Positions 17,026 through 25,191 of a stretch of 64,000 bases of DNA are shown here, in pieces. The notes beneath the pieces were generated by a model. It saw only the letters and a list, made by a program, of their open reading frames with translations, was not told the origin of the DNA and made no database searches. Made by a program: the position numbers and the translations under genes. Origin of the DNA: Paenibacillus chitinolyticus NBRC 15660 (GTDB lineage: Bacteria; Bacillota; Bacilli; Paenibacillales; NBRC-103111); contig NZ_BBJT01000006.1 in assembly GCF_000739915.1 (NCBI RefSeq), positions 124,001 to 188,000 of the forward strand, written 5' to 3'. Positions within the stretch are counted from its first letter, which is position 1. Each line of letters starts with the position of its first letter.

Positions 17026-17652
17026 TTACAGCTTAACTGTGCAGCGGCCGAAGATCTCCTCGCCCCAAAGAAGCTCGAATACGTCCCCGTCCACGCAGGC
17101 TCCGACGCCGGCAGGCGTGCCCGTATAAATCAGGTCCCCCGCTCCGAGGCCGTAGTTTGCGGCCACATAGTCGACGATAGTTTGCAGCGGGAAAATCAGC
17201 TCCCCGATATTGCCCCGTTGGACGGTTTCGCCGTTGCGCACGGTCTTGAATTCCGTCTTTTCCAGTTCGGCCGCACCCGGAAACGGGCGAAGCGGACTCA
17301 AGGCAGCGGAGTTCAAAAAGCCTTTGGCGGCCAGCCAAGGATGGCCTTTTTTCTTCAAAACGCTTTGAACGTCACGCAGGGTGAAGTCAATCCCCAGTCC
17401 GAAAGAATCGACAAGCTCATCCACCGTCATTCCCGGCGAATAAGGCTTGGAAATATGAAGAACGAGCTCTCCCTCGTAGTGGATTTCTCCTTTGCCTTGA
17501 GGCAGCTCGAGCAAATCCCCTTCCATTGCGGCAAGCGCATGCGTCGGTTTCGTAAAGATCATCGGCTCTTCCGGCACGTCGTTGCCCAGTTCGGCGGCAT
17601 GAAGCTTATAGTTGCGTCCTACACAGTAAATGTTGCGTACAGTTCCCGTCAT
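17026..17652 (-). CDS. fumarylacetoacetate hydrolase family protein
   Basis: 208 aa, the size of the small YcgM/YisK-like members. IYCVGRNYKLHAAELG, EEPMIFTKPTHAL and the metal-binding acidic set in IHYEGELVLHIS and GLGIDFTLRDVQ identify the family. Members hydrolyse C-C bonds or decarboxylate beta-keto acids such as acylpyruvates and oxaloacetate, using Mg2+ or Mn2+. The C-terminus carries the typical YTGTPAGVGACVDGD segment. A GGGGAG sits about 13 bases before the ATG. Probable first gene of a two-gene unit with the CapA-like gene. Confidence 0.9.
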   Translation of the reverse strand: MTGTVRNIYCVGRNYKLHAAELGNDVPEEPMIFTKPTHALAAMEGDLLELPQGKGEIHYEGELVLHISKPYSPGMTVDELVDSFGLGIDFTLRDVQSVLKKKGHPWLAAKGFLNSAALSPLRPFPGAAELEKTEFKTVRNGETVQRGNIGELIFPLQTIVDYVAANYGLGAGDLIYTGTPAGVGACVDGDVFELLWGEEIFGRCTVKL

Positions 17653-17692
17653 CGGTCACTCAACTCCCCGTTCTGAATAAGGGCATACATGG

Positions 17693-17741
17693 AAAAAGGC
17701 CCTCTAGCGATTATAAACGTTCCGCTAAGGGGCCTCAAGGA
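17693..17741 (-). terminator. terminator of the CotF-like gene
   Basis: AGGCCC and GGGCCT arms with an inner CTAGCG/CGCTA pairing. Read on the minus strand, a TTTTT tract follows. Confidence 0.75.
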
Positions 17742-17807
17742 GAACACCGGTTTTAAACTGATTTTTATCGGAAGCTTCACGGCTGTCACGGTTGTACTTC
17801 CTAACGC

Positions 17808-19088
17808 TTATTGAATCGGATTGGAGGAAGAATCGCCCGCTTTGGAAGTCAGCGCTCCGCTGTCGGGTTCGTCCGTTTGCTCTTCCTGTCCGCCTCTTTG
17901 GGAGTTGACGACAGGTGTCTGGGCGTGGGAAGCCTGCCTGGTCCCGGCGGCGGAAGCGGCGTAGCCGGACTGGTGCTGCTGCGCGCCGCTGTGCGTCTGC
18001 GTACTGCTGTGCTGCTGAGTGCCGCTGTGCGGCTGGGTTCCCGAACCGGTTTGCGGCGTGTAATTCCGCTCCCCTTGATACGTGGAATTGGAAGCTTGTA
18101 CATAGGACGGGCTTTGCGTCTGATAAAGCGCCTGCTGGCCTGCGCTCTCATACCCGTAAGCGGAGCCGTAGCCCGAAGCGCCGCCTCCCGTATAAGAGGA
18201 AGGCTGTGCGAAGCCGGGAGCGTCCGGCTGCTGCCCTTGGCCTCTATAAGCCGAGCTGCCGTAGGAATGAGTCCCATAGCCCGTTTCCGTTCTTCCGTAT
18301 GCGGAGTACCCGCCGTTATCCGGCTGAGCGTTGTAACCCCCGTTGTAACCGTAGGCGCCCGGCTGATGGTTTTGCGGCTGGTAACCTTGCGGCTGATGGC
18401 TCTGCTGATGCGGCTGGCTTCCACCGGCACCCGGATAGCCGTACAAGTGATTTTGGCCGTAGTCGGGAGCATAGCCGAATTCCTGAGCGTAGCCGTAACC
18501 TTGGCCGTAGTTTCCCGTGATCTGGCCGAAATCCGATTCACGGACCGGTTGGAAAGTGTGCAGGTAGGTTTTGGCCGTATGGTCGTGAAGCGTCGGAACC
18601 TGGTACTGGCCTTGACTGTTCATGAACAGAAATACTTCATAGGCATGATCCGCGGCCGCATCGGCTGCTGTAAGAAGCATCCGGCGGACATTGGGATCGG
18701 CGCATTCCAGCGCGGCCGTCATTTGATTTTTCGCGCTGTTTTTGTGGCAGCAGAGTATGGCGGATAAAATCTGTTCGTCATTGAAGGAGCCGTCCGTTTC
18801 CGGTGAGACCGGGGCAGGGTGGCGCAGGCCGTACAAAATATCCTGGACCGAGACAAACGGCGGCTGTCCGTAAGGCGCATGGCCCCGCGCGGCGCTGTAG
18901 TCATGCGTGTAAGCGACCAGCTCGTTGTAGTGCTGCACCCCCGCTTGAAGATGATGCTCGGCGATCGCTTTCACCTGCGGATGCCGGGCCTGCCGGGCGT
19001 AAAAAGAAAAATGCTGGATCATATTTATTTTTTCGGTCAATACTTCGTGAACCTCTAACGTTTCATGGGCTCCGAATGGCATGGACAA
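17808..19088 (-). CDS. CotF-like spore coat protein with long Tyr/Gly/Gln-rich tail
   Basis: 426 aa. Residues 1 to about 160 are a ferritin-like helical domain of the CotF type (HETLEVHEVLTEKINMIQHF, AEHHLQAGVQHYNELV, LLTAADAAADHAYEVFLFMN), found in outer spore coat proteins. From about residue 175 to the end the sequence is low complexity, dominated by Y, G, Q, S, H and P, with motifs such as GYGYAQEFGYAP, SAYGRTETGYG and SGYGSAYGYES. Residues 349-372 are four hexapeptides of the form SGTQxH. AAAGGAG precedes the start. The tail is far longer than in CotF or YhcQ. The many tyrosines could be oxidatively cross-linked in the coat (inference). Confidence 0.82.
   Translation of the reverse strand: MSMPFGAHETLEVHEVLTEKINMIQHFSFYARQARHPQVKAIAEHHLQAGVQHYNELVAYTHDYSAARGHAPYGQPPFVSVQDILYGLRHPAPVSPETDGSFNDEQILSAILCCHKNSAKNQMTAALECADPNVRRMLLTAADAAADHAYEVFLFMNSQGQYQVPTLHDHTAKTYLHTFQPVRESDFGQITGNYGQGYGYAQEFGYAPDYGQNHLYGYPGAGGSQPHQQSHQPQGYQPQNHQPGAYGYNGGYNAQPDNGGYSAYGRTETGYGTHSYGSSAYRGQGQQPDAPGFAQPSSYTGGGASGYGSAYGYESAGQQALYQTQSPSYVQASNSTYQGERNYTPQTGSGTQPHSGTQQHSSTQTHSGAQQHQSGYAASAAGTRQASHAQTPVVNSQRGGQEEQTDEPDSGALTSKAGDSSSNPIQ
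17973..18044 (-). repeat. four-copy 18-bp coding repeat in the coat protein tail
   Basis: Encodes SGTQPH, SGTQQH, SSTQTH and SGAQQH in tandem. The nucleotide copies differ at several positions. Confidence 0.85.
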
Positions 19089-19260
19089 GCAGCTCCTTTT
19101 GTAAGTTCTTTTACGCTTACAATTCCCTTTCTATGGGAAATTTATGCAAGAGAAGCCGATTGCCCCCGCCTTACCGGGTTAAAGATAGGTAGAACCTTGG
19201 AAGAAGCATAAATCCTTATAGCCCTTCCCTAAGCATGAAGGAAAAAATATCTTCTTTTTG

Positions 19261-19269
19261 TGATATAAT
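19261..19269 (+). promoter_or_regulatory. extended -10 promoter of the MFS gene
   Basis: TGATATAAT, 63 bases before the start codon at 19333. Confidence 0.6.
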
Positions 19270-19332
19270 AAGGGGATGAATTCCAGAACGGCGCAAAAGT
19301 ATAGCAAGTACAACTAGAAATGGGGGAATTGC

Positions 19333-20544
19333 ATGATCAATTGGAAAGTAAACTTGGCGGTTTTGTGGGTCGGACAGTTTTTCGTAATGGCAGGCATGAC
19401 CATGATCATGCCGTTTCTGCCCTTATATCTCAAAGAGATGGGCTTGCAGGACGCGCAGGAAATCGCAACTTGGACGGGCATTATTTTTGCCGGAAACTTC
19501 GTCACTTCCTTCCTCTTCCAGCCATTCTGGGGAGGAATGGCGGACCGCTACGGACGCAAAGTGATGCTGCTGCGCTCCGGCTTCGGAATGGCGGCCGTCA
19601 TGACGACGATGGGCTTTGCCCATGCCCCGTGGGTGCTCCTGCTGCTGAGGCTCGTTAACGGCACGATCTCCGGGTACGCTCCCGCTTCCGTCGCTCTCAT
19701 GTCGACGAACACGCCGCGCGAGCATATCGGATTTGCGATGGGAACGCTCCAGTCGGGTGCGGTAGCCGGCTCCATTCTCGGCCCGTTTATCGGCGGCCTG
19801 CTGGCCGAGCTTATCGGCTTCCGGTACATCTTCTATGTAACCGGAGCCATGCTTTTTATCGCTTCGATGGTGACGATGCTGCTGGTCAAGGAGAAATTCA
19901 ACGCCGCCGAAGCCAAAAAACAGCCGAAAATATCGGTTATTCAGGGCTATAAGGACCTGAGGCCGATCCGGCAGCTGCCGACGCTGTATTCGATCACGTT
20001 CGTGATCCAGTTCTCCATCCAGTGCTCCATGCCGCTGATGGCTCTCTTCGTCGAGGAACTCCACGGCACGGGGGAACTGCTCGCCTTCTACGCGGGACTT
20101 GTCGCGTCGATCACCGGGTTCTCGAACATGGTGGCCGCCCCCCTTCTCGGAAAATTGTCCGATAGAATCGGCCCGCAGCGCATCTTGTTCGTTTCACTTA
20201 TCGGTGCGGCCATCTTCTTCATTCCGCAGGCTTTTGTGCAGAACGTCTGGCAGCTGATGGCTGCCCGGTTCTGCCTCGGCATTTTTATCGGCGGACTTCT
20301 GCCGACGGTCAATTCCCTGATCCGGACCTACACGCCGGTCGGAATGGAAAGCCGCTCGTACAGCTTCAATACGAGCGCCCTGGCTCTCGGCAACATGCTG
20401 GGACCGGTTATCGGCGGCGCTCTGTCCGGCTTCCTGAACATCCGCGAGCTGTTCCTGTTCGCAACCGTCATGCTTGCCATTAACGCGGCATGGTCGTACC
20501 GCACGCTGCTCGGCAAGCACAAGATTTCGGACGGAGCCTTGTAA
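19333..20544 (+). CDS. MFS transporter, DHA1-type multidrug efflux family
   Basis: 403 aa with 12 predicted helices. Motif A after TM2 reads GGMADRYGRKVML, and a second copy in the C-terminal half reads GKLSDRIGPQRIL. GTLQSGAVAGSILGPFIGGLL in TM5 matches motif C of antiporters, the marker of efflux-type MFS proteins. Likely a proton-coupled drug or metabolite exporter. Substrate not predictable. GGGGG precedes the ATG by 7 bases. It is transcribed alone and ended by a bidirectional terminator. Confidence 0.92.
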   Translation: MINWKVNLAVLWVGQFFVMAGMTMIMPFLPLYLKEMGLQDAQEIATWTGIIFAGNFVTSFLFQPFWGGMADRYGRKVMLLRSGFGMAAVMTTMGFAHAPWVLLLLRLVNGTISGYAPASVALMSTNTPREHIGFAMGTLQSGAVAGSILGPFIGGLLAELIGFRYIFYVTGAMLFIASMVTMLLVKEKFNAAEAKKQPKISVIQGYKDLRPIRQLPTLYSITFVIQFSIQCSMPLMALFVEELHGTGELLAFYAGLVASITGFSNMVAAPLLGKLSDRIGPQRILFVSLIGAAIFFIPQAFVQNVWQLMAARFCLGIFIGGLLPTVNSLIRTYTPVGMESRSYSFNTSALALGNMLGPVIGGALSGFLNIRELFLFATVMLAINAAWSYRTLLGKHKISDGAL

Positions 20545-20624
20545 GGAACGAACGGGCGGATGGGCGCAGGAGAGTAGCGCTTGACGGAACCGTTTTGGCG
20601 GCCAGACGCCTTCAACCGCCAAAC

Positions 20625-20688
20625 CAAACAAAAAAGAACGATCCTTTTTACCGGCTGCGTCCGGGCGGATCGTTCTTTTTGTTGTTTG
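20625..20688. terminator. bidirectional terminator
   Basis: 14-bp perfect arms 20631-20644 and 20667-20680 (AAAAAGAACGATCC and complement), with an inner CCGG hairpin. It lies between the MFS gene and the convergent O-methyltransferase. Confidence 0.93.
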
Positions 20689-20726
20689 ATTGTAGCTCAC
20701 TCCGGAAGACAAGCGAGCCCGGAGTC

Positions 20727-21401
20727 CTATTTCACCCGCGCCACCGCAAGCCCGTCGTAAGCGGGAAGCATCGTGCTTTCAAGGCGAGGATCGGAAGCGA
20801 ACCGGCGGTTGAACTCCCTCATCGCTTCGACCGATTTCTTCGTAACGGCCGCATCGATCGTCCGCCCCCGCATCAGAATATTATCGCCTATGATAATGGC
20901 GCCCGGGTTGGCCAGCTCGATGGCATGCTCCAGGTACACCGGATAATTCACTTTATCCGCATCGATAAAGAAGAAGTCGAACTTCGCACCTTCCTCCTTC
21001 AGCGCGGCTAAGCTTTCTACGGCGTCAGCGACCCGGTACCCGATCTTGTCCCCGAAGCCGGCCTTGGTCACGTTCTGCCGCGCCGTTTCCGCGAAGGCGG
21101 CGTTCACCTCCAGGGAGAGCACCTGTCCGCCGTCGCCAAGTCCTCTGGCCAGGCAAATGGCGCTGTATCCGCCCAACGCTCCGATTTCGAGCACCCGCTT
21201 GGCGCCCGTCAATCCGACGAGCATAGTGAGCAGGCGGCCATAGCCGGGAGCAACCGAAATATCGGGCATGTTGTTGGCCCGGATAGCCTCTTTCACCAAC
21301 CCGAGCGCTTCATCTTCCGCGTAGAGCGCTTCCAGGTATTCCTCAGGCCCGGGAGCCGTTTTCTCCGAACCCCCGTTTGTTTGATCCGTCATTTTTTCCA
21401 C
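20727..21401 (-). CDS. O-methyltransferase (class I SAM, COMT-like family 3)
   Basis: 224 aa. KRVLEIGALGGYSAICLARGL is motif I of the small bacterial O-methyltransferases. VLSLEVNAAFAETARQNV carries the ribose-binding Glu. KFDFFFIDADKVNYPVYLEHAIEL and IIIGDNILMRG hold the metal-binding Asp, Asp-Asn set typical of catechol/caffeoyl-CoA-type enzymes. GTG at 21401 is selected: AGAGAGG stands 8 bases ahead, while the ATG at 21392 would be 17 bases away. The relative YrrM modifies tRNA in Bacillus, so an RNA substrate is also possible. Confidence 0.9.
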   Translation of the reverse strand: MEKMTDQTNGGSEKTAPGPEEYLEALYAEDEALGLVKEAIRANNMPDISVAPGYGRLLTMLVGLTGAKRVLEIGALGGYSAICLARGLGDGGQVLSLEVNAAFAETARQNVTKAGFGDKIGYRVADAVESLAALKEEGAKFDFFFIDADKVNYPVYLEHAIELANPGAIIIGDNILMRGRTIDAAVTKKSVEAMREFNRRFASDPRLESTMLPAYDGLAVARVK

Positions 21402-21607
21402 GGGACATTCCTCTCTTCTGCATATGTATTCAGCAACTGTCCTCAAGGTATGAGACAGTCCTGGAACAGCCGGTTCATCGGCCAAGCCAAACGCACCATT
21501 GCGACACGTGAATCCCATGCACGCGCGGCGCTGATCTGTGAGGTCATTGTATATGAAAAAACAGGCGCCTTCAACCGCCCGGCGGCTGATTTCGGCAAGA
21601 TTGGCAT

Positions 21608-21636
21608 TTGTCTCCCGCGCCTCTTTCGCCTATACT
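21608..21636 (+). promoter_or_regulatory. promoter of the THUMP methyltransferase gene
   Basis: -35 TTGTCT (21608-21613), 17-base spacer, -10 TATACT (21631-21636). Confidence 0.6.
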
Positions 21637-21675
21637 TAGAAATTACACGGATACCACCCGAAAGGAAATGAAAGC

Positions 21676-22833
21676 ATGGCTAAATTGGATTTGATCGCCA
21701 CCTGTCCCATGGGGCTGGAAGCGATCGTAGCAAGAGAGGTCAAAGAACTCGGTTACGAGGATGTGACCGTCGAGAACGGGCGGGTTACCTTCACGGGGGA
21801 CGAATTGGCGATTTGCCGGACGAACCTGTGGCTGCGTACCGCCGACCGCATTCTTGTCAAAATGGGGCAATTTGAAGCGCGGACTTTCGATGATTTGTTT
21901 GAAGGCACCAAAGCACTCGACTGGCCCGCCTGGATTCCCGAATACGGCGAATTCCCCGTGGAGGGCCGTTCCCATAAATCACAGCTTTCCAGCGTCCCGG
22001 CCTGCCAGGGCATCGTTAAAAAAGCCGTCGTTGAGAAAATGAAAGAACGCTACCGAACGGAATGGTTCGAAGAAGACGGCCCCCGCTATGTGATCGAGGT
22101 CGCTCTCCTTAACGACATCGCCACTCTGACGATCGATACGACGGGCCCGAGCCTGCACAAACGGGGATACCGGAAGCTTGTGACCGAAGCTCCGCTCAAG
22201 GAAACGATGGCGGCGGCTCTGGTAAACCTGAGTCGCTGGAAGCCGGACCGCCCGCTCTACGATCCGTTCTGCGGCTCCGGCACGATTCTGATCGAGGCCG
22301 CCATGTTGGGCTGGAATATCGCGCCCGGCCTGCGCCGCTCCTTCCCCTCGGAGTATTGGGACATCATCGGCCAGAGTCGCTGGGAGCAGGCCCGGGAAGA
22401 AGCCTATGATTCCCTTAACGACGACATTCCGCTGGAAATAGCGGGCTCCGACATCGATCCGAAAGCGATTGAGGTCGCCGAGGCGGCCGCCAAAGCGGCC
22501 GGCCTTTCCAAGGAGCTGAAGTTTTATGTCGAGCCTGTAGCCAAAGCGAAGCCGCGAAGCGACTTCGGCTGCCTGATCACGAACCCGCCTTACGGCGAGC
22601 GGCTCGGCGAACAGAAGGAAGTGGAGCGCGTGCTGCGCCAGCTCGGACAGCTGACGGGTTCGCTTCATACATGGAGCTCGTTCGTCCTGTCACCGAGCAA
22701 GCAGTTGGAGCATTATTTCCCCCGTCCGGCCGACAAGCGCCGCAAGCTGTTTAACGGACGGATCGAATGCCAGCTGTATCAATATTTCGGACCGCTGCCG
22801 CCGCGCCGGCGGAATACGGAACCCGTGGAATAA
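21676..22833 (+). CDS. ypsC: THUMP-domain RNA methyltransferase (YpsC/RlmL-like)
   Basis: 385 aa. The N-terminal THUMP/ferredoxin-like RNA-binding region (LDLIATCPMGLEAIVAREVKE to about residue 165) precedes a Rossmann methyltransferase with LYDPFCGSGTILIEAAM, the acidic AGSDIDPKAIEVAE and the catalytic NPPYGERLG (N-P-P-Y). This is the m2G-forming type, as in RlmL of E. coli (23S rRNA G2445) and YpsC of Bacillus. It lacks the C-terminal RlmK half of the gamma-proteobacterial fusion, which is normal for Firmicutes. AAAGGAAATG precedes the start. Confidence 0.93.
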   Translation: MAKLDLIATCPMGLEAIVAREVKELGYEDVTVENGRVTFTGDELAICRTNLWLRTADRILVKMGQFEARTFDDLFEGTKALDWPAWIPEYGEFPVEGRSHKSQLSSVPACQGIVKKAVVEKMKERYRTEWFEEDGPRYVIEVALLNDIATLTIDTTGPSLHKRGYRKLVTEAPLKETMAAALVNLSRWKPDRPLYDPFCGSGTILIEAAMLGWNIAPGLRRSFPSEYWDIIGQSRWEQAREEAYDSLNDDIPLEIAGSDIDPKAIEVAEAAAKAAGLSKELKFYVEPVAKAKPRSDFGCLITNPPYGERLGEQKEVERVLRQLGQLTGSLHTWSSFVLSPSKQLEHYFPRPADKRRKLFNGRIECQLYQYFGPLPPRRRNTEPVE

Positions 22834-22867
22834 TAACGGCAGATTTACACCTGCCCGGTCTAAACGC

Positions 22868-22910
22868 AAACCCCGATTTGTTCATTCGCTGAACGAACCG
22901 GGGTTTTATT
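22868..22910 (+). terminator. terminator after ypsC
   Basis: AAACCCCG and CGGGGTTT with inner GTTC/GAAC pairing, then TTATTTTG. Confidence 0.88.
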
Positions 22911-23114
22911 TTGTCCGCAGGCTGCCATGACCGCGATTTAGCCCGGGAAACTCTGGTGAACCGTCATGCGGCACGACTCCGCCCGACCGGGAGCTGCGAG
23001 TAATCGGCGAAATGTAAATACCCGGCACAGAACAACGTCGATTGTGTAGCGTGAACCCGGAAAAACCGGGCCTATATACTCATAAATCCCGAAATAAGAA
23101 TCGAAAACAAATTT

Positions 23115-23136
23115 TTTTGATAAATTTTTGATAAAT
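23115..23136. repeat. 11-bp direct tandem repeat in AT-rich leader
   Basis: TTTTGATAAAT occurs twice without a gap (23115-23125 and 23126-23136), within an AT-rich block upstream of the 80-aa membrane protein gene. Confidence 0.9.
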
Positions 23137-23159
23137 TCTTCCCATTTTTCTTTGTATAT

Positions 23160-23186
23160 GGTACTATTTTCATAGGAAATAGTACC
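23160..23186. promoter_or_regulatory. perfect 10-bp inverted repeat, operator-like
   Basis: GGTACTATTT (23160-23169) and AAATAGTACC (23177-23186) around a 7-base centre, ending 42 bases before the ATG at 23229. No U-tract follows, so it is not a terminator. Symmetry and position suggest a repressor site overlapping the promoter. Confidence 0.55.
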
Positions 23187-23228
23187 CAATCATTTCTGAC
23201 TATTTTATTGTTTATAGGGGGAACCGCT

Positions 23229-23471
23229 ATGCAAGGTATTCTGGCGCTTGTCTTATTTTTTATCTCTATGCTTATGTTTGCAGCTCTCGTTCATTCGAAA
23301 TCGAAAGGCCAGAACCAGCGGTTCCGCTTTCTTCATCACCCGTTGTTCCGTAAAACGGCCGTGGTCGTTTCCGTTCTCGCCTTTCTGCTCGCGGTCGTAG
23401 TCAGCCCCAAAGCGGATGAAGGACCGCACACCGAAGCGAAGCTTACAACAGCGGCTGTAACGGTACGATAA
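23229..23471 (+). CDS. small membrane protein, 80 aa, unknown
   Basis: ATG 23229 lies 6 bases after AGGGGGAA. Two TM helices (ILALVLFFISMLMFAALVH and AVVVSVLAFLLAVVV) are joined by a strongly basic, His-containing cytoplasmic loop (SKSKGQNQRFRFLHHPLFRK). A short polar tail follows. No recognised family. It is a single gene with a striking promoter region (tandem TTTTGATAAAT repeats and a perfect palindrome), which suggests regulated expression. Confidence 0.72.
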   Translation: MQGILALVLFFISMLMFAALVHSKSKGQNQRFRFLHHPLFRKTAVVVSVLAFLLAVVVSPKADEGPHTEAKLTTAAVTVR

Positions 23472-23551
23472 AGTCCGGAATAGAATCCGGAAAGCAAGAG
23501 TGAACATCGCAGTCAGTCACCGCTCTGACCCCATACCAAGACTAATCAAAA

Positions 23552-23604
23552 ACAAAAACGGCCTCCAGCCGCATGTATGCGGACGAAGAGGCCGTTTTTT
23601 TCTT
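23552..23604. terminator. bidirectional terminator
   Basis: AAAAACGGCCTC (23554-23565) pairs with GAGGCCGTTTTT (23588-23599), between the small membrane gene and the convergent MFS gene. Confidence 0.92.
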
Positions 23605-23647
23605 TGTCGGATAAGAACCCCGGGAAACGAAGCACACTGCTTCGCAG

Positions 23648-24874
23648 CTATGCCGACCCGGTGGCGGCGTATTCGCCTTCTATCCGTTTTGTAAGCAGCT
23701 GACTCCCCCGCCAATATAAAAACGAGCTGGTGACCGTCACGACCGCCATGACCAGAAACATATTGCCGCCGATCGAAGCTAGCAGAAGACCGCCGACCCA
23801 CGGGCCGATAAAATGTCCGAGGCTGGTAAGGGTCTGCGCCCCGAAGTACGTGCCCCGCATATGGTCCGGGGCGATTTTATCCATAAGCATCGTGGATGCC
23901 GGAAAATTGAGCGTCTCCCCGATAGTGAAAACGACCATCGAAGCGATAAGCAGCAGCCAGTGGCCCGAAAGCGCGAAGCCGACGTCCCCGAGCGCGAACA
24001 GGAGATTCCCCACGACGATCGCCGTAAGCGGAGACTTCCGGTCCGCCAGCTTGGACAACGGAATCTGGAGCACGATCACGGTGACTGCATTGACGCTCAT
24101 CATCGCCGCGAACAGCTGGACCCCTTGGGCAAAATTTTCGTTTACGTACTGCGATAGGGTAATGGCCATCTGGGAATAGCCGATCGCGCCGATCATCCCG
24201 CCCAGCAGCTGGTAGCGCAGGATCATGTCCTTGCGGACGACTCTCCATGCGGCTGCGAACGTTACCCTTTCTTTGACTTCCTTGGATACGGTCTGAACTT
24301 TGAATTTTCTCATCATAACGACGAGGAAGATTCCGTAGAACAGATAAACAATTCCTGTAAGAAGAAAAGGAAGCGAGCCCTTCACCATCCCGAAGGCCGC
24401 ACCCAGCAGGGGACCTACCGCCACGCCGACATTGATCGCCAGATAGCGGAGCGAGTAGACCTGCAGCCGTTTTTCTTTTTCAGTCAAATCCGCCATGAGC
24501 GCCTGAGAAACCGGCTCGTAGAACGAACGGCACAGTCCGCTGATCAGATTCAGCAGAAGAAATAGCAGAGGATGCGTCACTAGCGAAAAGCCGACAAAGA
24601 CGGCTGCCCATGTAAACAGCGCCCCCTGCATGACCGCTTTGCGGCCGATCCGGTCCGAGAGCGTCCCCCCGATAAAGCCGCCTACCGTTCCCGCCAGCGA
24701 GCTTGCACCGATAACGAGACCGATCATCCCTTTGCTCATATCCGTTGTGGCTACGAGGTAAAGCGCCAAAAACGGCATACTCATGGAGGAAGCTGCCCGC
24801 GCCATCACTGTACCGAACAGAAGCGTATGCACGAGCGGGTGATACGAAGATAAAAAATGCCGTATTCGATTCAA
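23648..24874 (-). CDS. MFS transporter
   Basis: 408 aa, 12 helices. Motif A reads GGTLSDRIGRKAVMQ, and its C-half relative SKLADRKSPLTA. SGLCRSFYEPVSQALMADLT corresponds to TM4 of the DHA1-like families. The TTG at 24874 is the likely start: AAGGAG stands 10 bases upstream and the protein then begins MNRIRHFLSSYHP. The open frame extends to an ATG at 24898 without a ribosome binding site. Probably an exporter; substrate unknown. Own promoter at 24973-25000. Confidence 0.9.
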   Translation of the reverse strand: MNRIRHFLSSYHPLVHTLLFGTVMARAASSMSMPFLALYLVATTDMSKGMIGLVIGASSLAGTVGGFIGGTLSDRIGRKAVMQGALFTWAAVFVGFSLVTHPLLFLLLNLISGLCRSFYEPVSQALMADLTEKEKRLQVYSLRYLAINVGVAVGPLLGAAFGMVKGSLPFLLTGIVYLFYGIFLVVMMRKFKVQTVSKEVKERVTFAAAWRVVRKDMILRYQLLGGMIGAIGYSQMAITLSQYVNENFAQGVQLFAAMMSVNAVTVIVLQIPLSKLADRKSPLTAIVVGNLLFALGDVGFALSGHWLLLIASMVVFTIGETLNFPASTMLMDKIAPDHMRGTYFGAQTLTSLGHFIGPWVGGLLLASIGGNMFLVMAVVTVTSSFLYWRGSQLLTKRIEGEYAATGSA

Positions 24875-24972
24875 GCCAATCAGTCTCCTTCCGAACATTT
24901 CCGGGAATCCGGCCGACCGGGTAACCAGGAAGGCATTCGTTTACCTTCGGTCAATTGTTATATATTTTTGTT

Positions 24973-25000
24973 ATTATACACGACAATTCGTCCAGCACAA
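24973..25000 (-). promoter_or_regulatory. promoter of the MFS gene
   Basis: -35 TTGTGC (25000-24995), 16-base spacer, -10 TATAAT (24978-24973). It abuts the U-tract of the upstream aminopeptidase terminator. Confidence 0.6.
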
Positions 25001-25037
25001 CAAAAAAATCTTGCCGCCCGGTACGGACAGCAAGATT
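25001..25037 (-). terminator. terminator of the aminopeptidase gene
   Basis: On the minus strand AATCTTGC and GCAAGATT arms are followed by TTTTTTT. It is 155 bases past the stop codon; the stretch between shows nothing else. Confidence 0.8.
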
Positions 25038-25191
25038 AAGGACGGAGAGCTCAGGCTCTTCCGCCGATCGGACAAGTTTCAAGCCGGACGGATAGACGAT
25101 CGTCAACATCACGCCGCACTGCTCCCGGCACGCGGGTGCAGCATCGCCCGACAAACGGCGGCCCGTATGAGGGCTCCGTCCATTCGCCGGG

